From Citrus sinensis (taxonomy: Eukaryota; Streptophyta; Magnoliopsida; Sapindales; Rutaceae), in assembly GCF_022201045.2 (NCBI RefSeq), contig NC_068563.1:27811001-27875000 (forward strand): DNA of 64,000 nucleotides, written 5' to 3'. Under the pieces are notes generated by a model. It had not been told where the DNA came from, made no database searches, and saw only the letters and a list, made by a program, of their open reading frames with translations. This document shows positions 34,347 to 47,143 of the stretch, piece by piece. Position numbers and translations under genes: made by a program. Within the stretch, counting starts at the first letter, position 1. The number at the start of each line of letters is the position of its first letter.

Positions 34347-36279
34347 TCAATTGGTGGCTTTTGCAACCTTTCCTTGCGGTGATCTCATGTCACGAATCCG
34401 CTTCTCCTTAGAAAGATCTTTTGCTAGTCTGCAAAATTAAATAAATAAAATAGAAAACATGAATTAGTATAAACATACACTAATACACACATGCATTGAG
34501 ATACATGCTAACTGATTAACAGTTACGTACCTTATGAGAGCCTCGTCATTAGTACCCTGACCACAAGGCTCACATAGTCCAGTTTCGAAATTGACCTTTG
34601 TAACTGGTTTCTTCAGCAGTCTTTCACCAATTCCCACAAGACTCTCGAGGTTCTTTTTGGTGGCAACATCAACTGAAGCCTCGTCTCCAGTTAGTGTATC
34701 ATCCTGGATGCGAAGATAACCGTTTTCAGAATGAAGGGCTTTAAAAGCAGTGGAAATGTGAAAGTCCGTCATGTCGCTGCTTGATTGCATGAACACATCC
34801 ACCAATGGAGTCGAACTTTCACTCGACAACCAACCCAACACACCCCACTTAGCTGCTTTAAGGGCGTCATACTTCGCTTCAGTTTTTGGCGCACCAGTCC
34901 CTAACGATATCACCAGAAACCGAGTGTAATCCATTGCGTTGATTGCATAGTAGTCAGAACTTCCCCGATTGATTTCTTTGGTTACCTCGTTCAAAGCAAC
35001 TAGAGTCTGAAAAATTATACATATATTATATAAGTTTTCCGTCATTGGAGAATTTTTCAATAATTAATTAATAAAGATCGATCGAAATATATAATTATAC
35101 CGGATTGTTAGCGGCAACGCCACCGTCAATGAGATCAAAACTTCTCACTTTTCCTGTGGAATCTTTGGTTTCAAACGAATGGGCTGGAAGATAAGTAGGG
35201 GCGGCTGAAGTTGCAACGCAGATATCGGAGAGTGAGGCATCTAGGCTGGGATTTTGCTTCATCTGATAATTAAATCACGCGGAACACATGCAATCAAGTT
35301 AGAGCTTAATTATTTTAATGCCTTTTTTTTTTTTTTTGGAGAGATAGTGGTGAAGTTTTATGTACGGACCTCGTAGCTGGAGAAGATAGTTGGCTGGAGA
35401 TTCTTGATGTCAAAAGTTGGAATCACAACGTTTGTCAACGTCTCGTGCAGCTTTTTATCTCCTAATTTTTCCTTCACGAGGTGATGTAGATATTTGCCAT
35501 CATATTTTGGCCCAGTGAGAGACTTAATCAGCTTTGTAGCAGGACCAAAGGGGCCACTGTAATACATACAATAAGGAAAATATATCAATCGAAATTAAAT
35601 TTTTTTTTTCTTTTTTCTTTTTCCTTTTCCCCCCTTCTCTTTGCCACACATGTATATCAAGATTGTTACCTAGATTGGGGAAAGATTTTAGGGCAGTGAT
35701 TCAGATAAAATTCCTTGATATCCTTAGCAGCAAACAGGGGGCGATTTTGCTCATTTGGGGCCGTTAGCATAGCGGTCACAAGACCACCGGTGCTCGTTCC
35801 TGAAATCACATCAAAATAGTCTGCAATTCTTGCTTCCTCTCCGTCAAGTTTCTGTTCAAATTTCCGACCAAAAATCATTATTACTCTACTCTATAAATCT
35901 ATACATCCCAAATTTCTTAATCTAAAAGGTTATCCCAAATGATGTGACAATCATTAATTGGTTAGTAGGAATAATATAATTAATTCACTTAGATTTTATA
36001 AAGAATTACTAGTCAATCAATAAAATTTGATATGTCTGTCATTACTTATATCTCTAAAGTATTGATACATGAAATCATATATAATATGCGAGCATGCTTA
36101 TGTTGTAACCACATAGTACATACTAAATCTATTAATACTACCTGAAGCTCAGACTCTAGGAAGGCAAGGATAGTTGCAGGGATGACTCCTCTAATTCCAC
36201 CTCCATCGATGCTAAGAATGGTGATAAGGTTACCAAAAGTTGGAGGTTGTATGGGTGATCTTGGAGATTGAATTTCCAT
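34347..36279 (-). CDS. patatin-like phospholipase/acyl hydrolase, copy 2
   Basis: Exons 36142-36279, 35670-35851, 35370-35556, 35101-35262, 34531-35006 and 34347-34428 have the same lengths and phases as copy 1, giving 408 residues. Catalytic Ser66 (GTSTGG), Asp215 (DGGVAANNP) and the glycine-rich oxyanion loop are all kept. Only a handful of residues differ from copy 1, for example Val for Ile after DGGGIRG, His for Arg in exon 3, and Lys-Val-Arg-Ser for Thr-Val-Arg-Arg in exon 4. Introns are almost as similar as exons, so the duplication is recent or gene conversion has been active. Function is expected to be the same as copy 1; promoter flanks differ slightly, so expression may too. Confidence 0.93.
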
Positions 36280-36439
36280 TAGAAAAACTAACAAGGTAAT
36301 TCAAAAAGGAACCAGGGATATATGGATTAAGAAAGAGGGAGATCGTTCAGCTAATTGAAGTTTTTGGAAAATTGAACTTGAGTGTCTCTGCTGAAATGAT
36401 GTTGTAGTAGTACGAATTCTTAAGGAAAGACATGCGCGG

Positions 36440-36447
36440 TATTTATA
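36440..36447 (-). promoter_or_regulatory. TATA box of patatin-like gene copy 2
   Basis: TATAAATA on the minus strand, at the same distance upstream of the start codon as in copy 1. Confidence 0.6.
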
Positions 36448-37026
36448 GACCTCTGCTTCGCGTGAAATTGATTTAGTTTGAATATTCAAAATTATTCAAG
36501 CGACTTTTCTAGCACTTTGACCCAGTATCCGCAGCTTTTCGGATGGCTTCACAGTCACATTGATCCAAATTCTTTCGGTAGCCTGGACTTGGATTCAGTT
36601 GGACCAAATATTCGCGTCCAAGAGGGCAAGTGAAAATATATATGTAGAGAAGTAAAATATACGTTAATGGACGGTTAAAAGCACCACGTTGAATAGGTCA
36701 AAAATAATCATTTAGCCGTGGGTCTGGGTTCCAAATAACTAGTGGATGATGAATTTGAGAATATCCCAGTAACAATTAATCTGCTGGCAGTTGCATTAAC
36801 AGGACTATGAAAGAATCAAAGCAACGACAAGAAGTAACTGTCTGAAAAGTCATCCAGTAAAGAAGACCAATTATATGTTGATGAGTTGACAAGTGAGTTG
36901 CCTTTCGCAGTTATACCAAGTCTCGAGGACGAGAATGTTTCCTCCGCCGAGGTACATTCAAAGAAAGCGCTTATCTAGCCTTTTTTTTCCTTCTTTTTTT
37001 TTTTTTTTCAAATTTGTAATCTCTAA

Positions 37027-37878
37027 GGTTATGTTTGGAAGTTAGTATTAAGTATGGGATTAGATTAACTTTGTGATTAAATATTTTATCTTATTTTTGG
37101 CTACTTTGCTTGGATTGGATTAGGAAGAACTAAATTTATATTTTATCCCATTTTTGGCTACTTTGCTTGGATTGGATTAGATTAGGGAGGACTAAATTCT
37201 TAAATCATGAGATTAACAATTCCAATTTATAAGTGGGTTTAGATGGAATTAGAATAAGAGAAAAAAAATTATTCATATTTCTTTCATATATAATACTATT
37301 TTTTATTTGTAACCTAAAGTTTAATTAATTATTTATTTATTTATTTTATTCATGATTTACTTGAATTTATTTTTTATTTTGTTTTTCTAGTTTAATTAAA
37401 TTGGTACTTTTACTCCAATAAAATTAACTATGTAATAATTTGTTACAATAATTGATTGTATTAAATTTAATAATCACCAATGTAATATTAAAAATAATCA
37501 TGGAAATTAATAATACAAGTAAATAATTTGTTTTATATATACATTATTTCCTAGCTTTTTGGTAAAATAAAATATATGTAAAATATCTTATAAAAAATAA
37601 TTAAAAAATTAAAAAATTATTAATTTATATTTGTTTATTATAATTATGACTACCCAATGACTAATTTACTACATATTTAATGCTCTTGTTAATTACCTTT
37701 AAATTAATTTTAATTTTTACTCTTTAACATTCATAAATATTTTTTATATTTAAATATGATTTAACATTGTTCAATACGATATTATACCAAATATAATATA
37801 GTATATAATATAATCCAGTTTAATTCAGTCCAATCTTAATAATTAGTTCAATATAATCATTCGTGTCAAAAGAGAACC
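37027..37878. mobile_element. Harbinger-type MITE (852 bp) with TAA target duplication
   Basis: AT-rich, with no coding potential. Ends start GGTT on each strand (GGTTATGTTTGG and, inverted, GGTTCTCTTTTG) and are flanked by TAA (37024-37026, 37879-37881). The other duplication unit has the uninterrupted site 'ctctaagttcgg' at about 30299-30310, which confirms an insertion. TIR similarity is modest, so family placement rests mainly on the TAA duplication and the GG start. Confidence 0.75.
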
Positions 37879-37927
37879 TAAAGTCTGATTGTTTGCAATT
37901 AGTCTGGCATATCGAATTGAGACAAGA

Positions 37928-38436
37928 TCCTTTGGAGTATTCCCAACTAACATCATACGACATACAGTAAGATATACGTAAGAGAATAATAATGCTTATG
38001 TGATATAACATTACATTTTGATATCAACTAATAAACGTACGTAATTTTAGGGTAGTCCACAACCACAAGAATCTATGCACTCTTAACAGAATCAAGCATC
38101 TAACCTAACTAAACATATACAGACTGATACAGATAAGCTATAAACATAATTGATTACTAATTAAATTATAATTCATCAACGCTAAGGGGATTCAAAATTT
38201 AGCCCCTTAAATAATCCAAATTTGACAGTAGTTAAGCTTAATAATTAAGTTTGGAACCTTTATCTGGGCCAACTATTGCAGTACATATTCTTCCAAGCAA
38301 CAACAAAATGGATGATAAATCTTATCACATTCCCAAACTGGGCTATTATGGCAATATTTTAACACGTAAAATATAAGGATGTATGCATAATGTTCATCAT
38401 ATATAGCTATAGACATGTAAAGGTTTTGGTATCTAC
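37928..38436. other. spacer between the patatin duplication and tRNA ligase copy B2
   Basis: No gene seen. This is where the remaining 3' exons of the tRNA ligase copy should follow, and they are absent. Confidence 0.4.
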
Positions 38437-39640
38437 CTTTCTTCAAGCCTGCACAGTTTTATACCCTCCTCCAGAGCAGATCTCACTTGATCAGGCAGAG
38501 GACTCCTACAAATTCAAGCACCTTAGAGATCATTAACGTCATAGCATGCCAAAACTGGAAGATAAAAATTCCTAGTTGCTGAATAAATTGAAAACTGCTG
38601 ATAAAATCTCCTAGGCATGGGATTTAGTTTCTAGTCGCAAGATTGTGGTTAGAAATTCAGCTTTCACTGAGGTTCTAAGTTTTATTATAGTGCTAACATG
38701 GCAGATGCGCTGATGAGATATATTTGCTGATATGGTTTCAAAGGATTAGCTGGGTGCTGTAGAAGCAGTTATGTCAGTTATCACGCGTTAAAGAATGACT
38801 AGAAGACAAAAGGAAATTCTAGAGAGTTAATAATGTAATGACCAAATAGCCATAGCTAGTGTTGGGACAACAAAAAGACGAAGTCAAAAAAGGGGTAATT
38901 GACATTAGAAGGGCCACGAACTCACATTTCATCAAGCATCATATCCCATAGAAAACATGTTCACCTATCATTTTTCAGCAACGGCATTTTGACAAGAGAA
39001 CCGAAACGTTTAAGCAAATCACGCTCAAAGTTGAACCATGGATTGCTCTGAAAATTGACAGCATAAGAGATCAGATAATGCTTTTAGTATATATCGGAAC
39101 GTCAATATTATGCTGGTCGAAAAATAAACATCATACCCTGTCCTTAATAAGGCGATAAAATACTTGTGGAACATAACCAGCAGCATTCGGAGAGTCCTTG
39201 TCAAGATCCCCCTAGATCGCATTTGGCATTAAAAATGAAATAAATAAGATAATAATCCGGACATTTGAGGTAAAAATATACGAAAACAACTACAAATTTA
39301 GAAGGAACAGACGAATATATGTACTAGATGATGAACTTTTTGAAGCAAATGAAACATGAAAACAGCTAATGCATCGAGAGAAAACTGAGTTGTTGAATCC
39401 GTTCCTGCACATTCAATGGGCCACAATTTGTAATCATTTGATGGCAGAGATATGAAGGTAACAACCATGAAATCAGCAGAGGTAGCCAGTCCAAGGACAT
39501 GGAACATCAACAGCCAGTACCGCCAGTGCTTTAAGCATAATAAAATTGCATTAACCATTTGAATAAAATAGCTCAACCTGAGTGGAGGAACAATTGATAA
39601 TTGATTCCATTTTAGAACTCTTTTTTAAAAAGGCAGAGAT

Positions 39641-40642
39641 TAGGGATGGCAATGGGGAGGGGAGGGGAGGGGACCGATCTCCCCGTACCCATCCCCGATA
39701 TTTTGCGTATGTCTTCGTCCCGTCCCCGTCCCCGTCAGAATTACTTGAGAGAATCCTCATCCCCTCCCCGAATAATAACAGGGGATCCCCGAGGGTCCCC
39801 GATCTCCGAATAATTAATACATTTTCTTTTTAATTTTGAGTTAATCATATTAAAATAAAAAATTCAAATAAAAGTAAAATTCGAAATATATCTTACATTA
39901 ATATCTATTACAAAAGTCACATACATTAAATTAGTAAGTAACGCAACATGCAAGAAATACAAACTTCTTTTACAAACTTCTTTTACAAACTATCATGAAC
40001 AAATTAATAGTTTAATACAAAATTATTACAAATAAAATCGAATTTAGATTCAAAATTAACTTTTTCAATGGTGGCGTGGGCACTTTATAAATGTGGACTA
40101 TTTCTTTTACAACATAATAGTTAAATCGGAGCAAATCAAAATCAAATATTAGATTAGATTAGATTAGATATTAAAATTGTGATTCGCTGTGGGCAATTAT
40201 AACATCTAAAAATAAATAAATAAAATAGATTTAAGTTTAAAATATTTAAAGAATATTAAAATTAAAAAAAATGTTTGGCTAATAGAATTTACTCGGTCTT
40301 TTTAATGTCCTCAATAAAAATTTAGGACTTTAATTAGTTAATTAGGCCTAAAAGTTTAATAATATAAATATTTTGATATTTTTTATTTTTACCAATATTT
40401 ATAATTTTATAATTTATTTACTAGTAATTTTTAAAAATTAAAATAAAATTAAAAAGGGGAAATGGGTAGGGGATGGGGATTCCACCTCATCCCCGACCTC
40501 TCCCCGAATAAGAAATTGGGTAAAAACATTTCTCCGTCCCCTCCCCGAATAAGAAATTGGGTATGAAATTATCCCCATACCCTCCCCAAATGGGAAAAAT
40601 CTCCGAAGTTACCCGTCCCCGTGGGGATTTTTGCCATCCCTA
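39641..40642. mobile_element. non-autonomous hAT element, 1002 bp
   Basis: Ends are TAGGGATGGCAAT and its inverse ATTTTTGCCATCCCTA, like known hAT termini. The 8-bp target duplication GCAGAGAT is perfect (39633-39640, 40643-40650). The inside is AT-rich with G/C-rich subterminal blocks ('ggggaggggaggggagggg' at one end, 'ccccgtcccc' repeats at both). No transposase ORF. It lies in an intron of tRNA ligase copy B2. Confidence 0.92.
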
Positions 40643-41490
40643 GCAGAGATATGACTTTGTGAAATTGATGAAAAACTGAGTGCAAATGAGTCATGACATT
40701 ATCAATCTGTCAACATTCATGATAGTGCCAGTGTGTGAAAGGAAACTAAATAACCTTCAAAATCAGGTGCAACAGGAATTGCAGAGGCTCTGGTGTAAAA
40801 ACAAATATTTTCCATCTGCAAAAGCATAAAAGGAGCATCAGGTGGCATATTTAGCATGGTCACAACACAAAATTTCCAACAGCAGTAAAAATTTAAAAAA
40901 AAAAATTGTAAAGCCCTTAGAATGAGAGTGTTACCACATTGAAATCCCAGCGCTTTCGGCATATGATGGAATATGGATTCTTATCTACAAGCAATATAGA
41001 ATAGGGATTTCTTATGCGCTCATTAATAACTTCCTCCCAGTATTCCCCTATGAAATATATATGGATAAATAAGCTTATAATTGTTACTGTAGCAACCCGT
41101 AGAATTAGTAACAATCAATTGTACACTATGAATAATTTTTTACCAATCTGATGACTTAGGAACCGCAATCAAACAACTTTATTACAGTAATCTCAGGTCA
41201 AATGCAAATATCAGTTGGGTCACAAAAAGCCCAACTCCCAATTTTATAAGCAGAGCATCATTGCTGCAGTCTAAACTCATCGTACCTTCCATAAAAAGGT
41301 CACCCTTCAAACTACGGATCTGTCTACCATCTCCAAGACCATTCGGTGCATTTCGTAATTCCATCCAAAGAGAATGCTTATAAAAATTTGGCATTCCTAA
41401 ATATGACAATTCAGCAATAAATATCAAGAACTATCTTGAAATTCCCTAAGATTTTGATAAAGGATAAAAAAATTTATCCAAATTCCAAAT

Positions 41491-41517
41491 TAAAAGAGAG
41501 AGAGAGAGAGAGAGAGA
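41491..41517. repeat. (GA)n microsatellite
   Basis: About 13 GA units in an intron of tRNA ligase copy B2. Confidence 0.9.
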
Positions 41518-42682
41518 CAAAAATAGACACAAAGGTAGACAACAAATTTTATAAATGGATAAGTTTATTGTAACTGTTATCATAAAATCAGCTGGTGTAG
41601 CAATTTTGTCACCCAGCATGAGCCTGGCATTCAAATATTCTAAAGGGCAGCCAAAACACGTTTGGCAGTCATTCAAGTACAACATAATATTTCCCATCAT
41701 TCCATCTACAGAAATTTGGGAAATCACTTTTAACACTGAACTACTTGAACCAGAAAATTTATATTATGATTCCATTTCTCCCTCTGAAAAACTCCATTGG
41801 GAACTGAGCAAATCATTGAAAAGTTTGCTAGGCTAAAATTGATACGGCTTGCTATTCAAAGAAATCTCTACCTGGGAAGAAAACTATCAAACCGTCATCT
41901 TTCTGCATTACATCATCCACTAAGGGTCTCAGGGATTCTGGCGGCAACTTCTGCTTAGTCTCAGGATTCCGCTTTTCATCCCCATCTCCTTCACAAACTG
42001 TGCCAGCTGAAATCTCAAGGAAAAGTAAGCAAGTTAGTTACATCATGCCAAAAACATAATTTCAGCATTACCATCCATCTATATCGCATACTGCTAAGTT
42101 GTCTTTGCTTCCCTGCAGAAGTGCCCCACGTATTCCATTTCCTACGATGCCAATGACAGCTTTTCAGCAAAAAATATAAGATAGTAGTCTCATATAAAAT
42201 AACAACAATTTGGTTATATCACCAATACATGACCAGAAAATTGTTTAGTCATATTCAGATGACTATTGTCCTCAATTGGATATTTAACTGTCATGATGTA
42301 TCACTTATTTAAGCAATTGGTTACAAGTTCATGAAAGTGAGCTATCTACTAGAAACAGCCTTAAGGGTATTTTCAACTATTGTGCTTCAGCCTAATTTTG
42401 AAAGCCCTGAAACTGATTGTGTCGTCTACACCCACTTGGCGGATAATGTCAATAATCAACCATTCACCCACATACTGATATTTGACAGCCAGTGATTCAT
42501 TTTATTGTAGCTGTGAATTCAGGGCAATCCAAGCCCAAATAAATCCTAAATCTCTTAGCAACCACAAGCCTCCATATTTTGCAAGTGAAGTACTCATACC
42601 TTATGTAATTTGCCTTGTACTGAGAAGCAGGGCCATCCTTGTAAAGAACTGACAATCCATTGCGGATGAGAAACGTCCTCAA

Positions 42683-43592
42683 CTGTGGACAGTAATAAAC
42701 AGTTAAAGCATCATGAGAGTTAAAACTCCTTGGCCTAGCAAAAAAAAAAAAAAATTAAAAGAAAAAAATTCTGGGTTTTGAAAAACCAAATACAAATACA
42801 ACTGTAGCCAAGAATGTTCAAAGAATGATGAAGCCAAAAGAATATTATACCGAGATATTATGTAAAATATTGAAAACTGGAGGAGATGATGAGATTCTAA
42901 GTCACAATCATGGAGATGTATTTGAAAAGAATGCGAATAGAGATGAGGGTTAGGTTTATGCATATGCGTACCATGTCGACTTGAAAAATATGTTTCGTTG
43001 ACGCATGTACATGATTATTTTACGCACAGCAGTACTTATAAATAGATTGCTTGCTGGGCAAGCAAGAACTTGAACGGAACTTGAACGGAACTTGAACAGT
43101 AGATGTTTTGGAAAACCCTCGCATAAAATAAATATCTTGCAGTGGTTGGGACCCCACTCACTCAAAACTATTTTGTTTTTCAAAAATATTATTTTTAAAT
43201 ATAATACTAGAATATTTTCATCTGTACTTTTCAGGTATTTAGCTTACAAATTTTTAACAAGTATACATATGTAATTTTTTTTTCCTTTTCTTTTATGAAC
43301 TGTAACAAAAGCATAACATATGTAACACTTATTGCAATTGAAAAAGTATTAAAATCTTCAGATTTCAGATATTTTCGTTAATTATTAAAATCAAACGTTA
43401 AGGGAAAAAAAAAAAGCAGCTTCTTCAGGAGCACAACCTTGTTTCTCTAACAAGCAAGCAGCCTAAAATGCTTATTACAGGGGAATTTGTATCATAAAGT
43501 CTAAAGCAGGTAGCCCATCTCATTCTCATTTTCATAACATGGGGCAGCCGCGTATCATCATCATATTGGAAACCAAAAAATAATCAAATTTC
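42683..43592. other. spacer between two tRNA ligase copies
   Basis: No exon found. Two adjacent copies of 'aacttgaacgg' lie near 43071-43096. The first ligase-domain exons of copy B2 would be expected here and are not present. Confidence 0.45.
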
Positions 43593-45329
43593 TTAGCGGA
43601 ATTCTAGTTTTCCCAACACGGTAATTGGAGGGTTGATTTCAAAACGAGTTGCCTTCCCCTCTGAGTGCAAATGCGGCAACAAGCTAATGTCAGTTTCATT
43701 GTCTGAATGTTCCCCTCTATCAATTCCAGTTTCTCCGTTGTCAGACGACTCGGCAACTGAATCTTCAGGATCATCTCTTCTCCAAATGACAGTATGGGTC
43801 CATGGGTATCCGGAAACTCTCTTTTCATCATCAACGGAACATTGAGCCTCCAATGCGGCCATGTTATCAGTGACGAGCAGAGCAGTAAATTCCACGGCCA
43901 CACTTGCTCCAGATACATAGCGTCGATAACTAACTACATCTGAAATTCCGTTCCTTTTCCTAGAAGCAAGAACAATTAACTGGTCGCTTTCCATGTCTTT
44001 GTCTTCAAAAAATTGAGCAAATTTCGGATACTTTGCAACAAGCTGCTTACAGCAGAGAGAATATGAAAGGAAATATATATGTAAATAGATGGCCAATCAG
44101 GCAAGAGTAAACGTCATTATTCATTTAATCACTTACATTATCAAGCAGCCTTTGGATCTGTGTATCAGGAAAATTCACAATCGCATAATTAATTTTTTTG
44201 AAATATCTCGGCTGAGTACTTGGTGCTAACTTACGTTCACCTTTTGCAATGAGGCTTATTTGTTCGTACACTTGCTTGACTACTGCTTCAAATGGAACCT
44301 AACATAAGGAATAGAAACAAATGTTTCTTGTCATCAATTTGTCATACCAGTTTTAACATGGTTAGCATGTGCTCCCAACGCAAAAGAACGTCAGATACTG
44401 ACCTGAATAGAACCAAGATAGTCAGCATTACTAAATAAAATTTATCGCAACTGCTTTTCCCATTTGGCCCACTCCTCTGCAAATGATCTTTTGGTGTAGT
44501 CCAATCTAAGCACAGATAGAATAGTAAATATGAAAATTTACGGTAAGGTGAAGGCCGAATGATTTTATGATGAGAAATATAAGAATCAAAGAGGCATGTG
44601 AAATTTGGTCATCAACCTTGCTTGTCTCACTCGTTCAAGCTCAAACAGTTTTAAACCCTCTACCAGAACAGACCTCACTTGATCAGGCATAGGACTCCTG
44701 CATATTCAAGCACTGCAGTGATCATTACCATAGCAACATTAAAAAATTAGAAGATTAATAACTTACAAAAAATTCATATTATAGATGATGCAACAGAAGA
44801 AAATTCGACTAGGGATTCAATAAATCTCTAGTGACATTGCAAAAACAACTGATAATTAAACTGTGTTTTCAACTTTGTCGAGGTCTAAGGGCCCCTTCCC
44901 CCTCATGGCAAAATCAATTTTTAAGAAAATCAAGGTACTAACTAAAATTTAGCACATTTGTTGGTAAATTTGTATGTTTAGGCCCCTTAAATTTGCAGTT
45001 AATATATTATGGCCCTTTCAAGTTTGATGTTTCTACACAACTGAAATCTTGGTTTCAACTGTGTGAAACTGTGAATTGTTGAAGAGTCAAAAGTAAAAGG
45101 GGGCTCACATGTTGGATTTATTTTGAGTATATTGAACCCGCATGCTTATTTCGACAACAACTGGTAAATTGAAGATGGAACAACTTGCATTTGTTTTTTT
45201 TTAAATTCGGTGCAAAATTGCAGTATTTTTGCCAACAACTTTTGTGACTTTAAGCAATGAAGCTCAACTATAAACATAGCTTCATTCAAAGAGCCATAGT
45301 CATCCCAAAACTTGAGAGAATTCTAAATT

Positions 45330-45612
45330 GAGAGTAACAATTTAATTATAGAATTGTTAAGAGAGTGAGTAATTAGAGAGTGTGTAATTGAGATGTTTTT
45401 CTTTTTAAGTGTGCGAGAGTACTGAGTGTATTTGGGTTCTGAAAAGTGAGGTTTCTTACTCAAATATTGTACTTCAATAATTGTTAGCAATACAATTATT
45501 TTCTCTTGCTCTCGTGAACGTAGACATATTGCCAAACCACGTTAAATTTTGTGTCCTTTATTTTTTCTTGTGATTATTTGGTGCGCTTGATTCCGCATTC
45601 CGCGCACAACAT
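45330..45612 (+). repeat. LTR-like fragment in an intron of tRNA ligase copy B1
   Basis: The end ('gaacgtagacatattgccaa' to 'ccgcattccgcgcacaac') has the form of a plant copia LTR R-U5 region, which I recognise from general pattern only. No partner LTR or internal domain is nearby, so it would be a solo or truncated LTR. It sits in an intron enlarged compared with copy B2. Confidence 0.35.
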
Positions 45613-46379
45613 AAATGATGTATGAGGACTTAAAAGAACCAAATAGGGGGCCACAACATTATATTTCATCGAGCAATATCCTAAAAAATATCCTTACCTG
45701 TCTTTCTTTAGCAATGGCATTTTGACAACAGAACCGAAACCTCTATGAAGGAGGATCCTCAAATTGTGTACGATTCTGAAAATTGAAAGCATATAAGACC
45801 CTAGAAAAGATTTGCATAATCGACATTGTTCAGCTGGGAGCATAATCTACATACCATTCTGATCGTATGGTCATCATAAAATGCTAGCAGAACATACCCA
45901 GCAATTGCAGCGTCCTTCTCAAGGATTCCCCATATTCATTCATATAGCACTTAGAATATAGATTTTAAAGAAGATGCAAATCCAAATATTTGAAAAGGAA
46001 AGATATCTGGTTTACATTTCCAATTGACAAGGCAAAGATGAATATGTACCGGATGATTAACTCTCTGAAGCACACGAAACATGAAAACAGCTAATTCATC
46101 AAGAGAAAATAAATTTGAGTTTGTTCCTACACGTTCAATGGAACTCAAAGAAAATCATTTGATGGCAGAGGTATGAAGGTAGTAACCATGAAGTAATGCA
46201 GCAACTTTAAACCTAACCAAATTGCATTGACCACTGATGGTAACTTAAACACAGTAGAGAGGTATTTTAGAACGTCATTGTCTGTGATAAATTTTAAAGA
46301 CGGTGACTATGCCTATCATAAATACACAGGTATCGTTTACTTTTTGAATTGGAGTGAAAATCTTAGGATTGGGAGTGTG

Positions 46380-46746
46380 TGTTGGATCATAAACTTGATC
46401 CAAGATGAATAAATCAAGCCCAACTCATGGAAGGTTCCATGAGTAGGTATGGTTGGTGAGGTTTGAATTATTTGTGTTAGGTGTGTTAGGTGTGGTTGGT
46501 GAAGTTGGTGAGTGGTAGGTTTTAATGGATGGTGAGGATTTGTTTATTAGTTGAATAAATGAATGGTTATGATTAGTTTGTTTCATGTATAAATACCCCC
46601 TCTCCCCTTTGGTTTAAACATCAAGTGAAGCAGCAAAATCTCTAAGGTGTAGAGAGTGAAAAATAAGAGTTGTAATTGGTGAGGAGTGTTGTTGAAGAAA
46701 TAAAATAGTGTGTTTTTTGTGTGTTTTAATTGTTAATCCTCCAACA
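46380..46746 (+). repeat. 5' LTR of the copia element
   Basis: Starts TGTTGGATCA and ends CCAACA. It contains a TATA-like 'gtataaatacc' near 46588. Confidence 0.93.
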
Positions 46747-46749
46747 AAG

Positions 46750-46761
46750 TGGTATTAGAGC
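46750..46761 (+). promoter_or_regulatory. primer-binding site, initiator Met-tRNA type
   Basis: 'tggtattagagc' matches the usual TGGTATCAGAGC at 11 of 12 positions, three bases after the 5' LTR. Confidence 0.8.
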
Positions 46762-47143
46762 TAGTGCTTGATGCTATATATAGTCATATAGCATATCAAA
46801 TCGAAGATCTCGACGAGAGGAACGTGACGCCGCAAAATTCATCCCGATCCGAGACCGGACGCGCCCACACTTGCCGCCGGAAGTTTTCTGTCCTGAAGCT
46901 GAGTCGACTCACCGAGTTGAACCAAGCTGAGCCGAACTGAACCAAGCCGAGCCGAGCTGAACCGAATCAAGTCGAACCGAGCCAACTCGAGCTGAACCAA
47001 TCCGGACCGAACCGAGACTACCAAGCCGGTGTTGACCGTTGACCGTTGACCGAAAGTTGACTCAAGTCATTCCCAAGGTTTTTCGACGTGCCGGATCCAT
47101 CTGTGCATTCAGAATCTCCAAATTCTCACTCAATTAGTGAGTT

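Larger units (their letters stand above)
33884..37927. repeat. segmental duplication, unit 2 (patatin gene and flanks)
   Basis: Counterpart of 27038-30350. It lacks the SINE but contains the MITE at 37027-37878 and a short extra segment near 36908-36980 ('agttataccaagtctcgagg'). Confidence 0.9.
38437..42682 (-). pseudogene. tRNA ligase-like gene, copy B2, lacking both ends
   Basis: Ten exon-like blocks run in normal RNL order on the minus strand: 42600-42682 (LRTFLIRNG), 42092-42141 (WGTSAGKQ), 41872-42006 (kinase start, KDDGLIVFFPG), 41286-41396, 40935-41047 (SILLVDKN), 40755-40815 (TRASAIPVAP), 39325-39404 (LDALAVFMF), 39137-39211 (AAGYVPQVFYRL), 38965-39047 (FGSLVKMPLLK), 38437-38505 (SPLPDQVRSALEEG). 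Each keeps splice-like borders and an open frame. The P-loop exon reads G-M-P-N-F-Y-K-H instead of the family's G-x-P-G-S-A-K-S, so nucleotide binding is doubtful. The ligase catalytic domain is missing upstream and the phosphodiesterase end downstream; the latter is probably copy D at 19.2-19.85 kb. An hAT element sits in one intron. A spliced kinase-like fragment could still be transcribed, but an RNA-repair role is unlikely. Confidence 0.8.
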
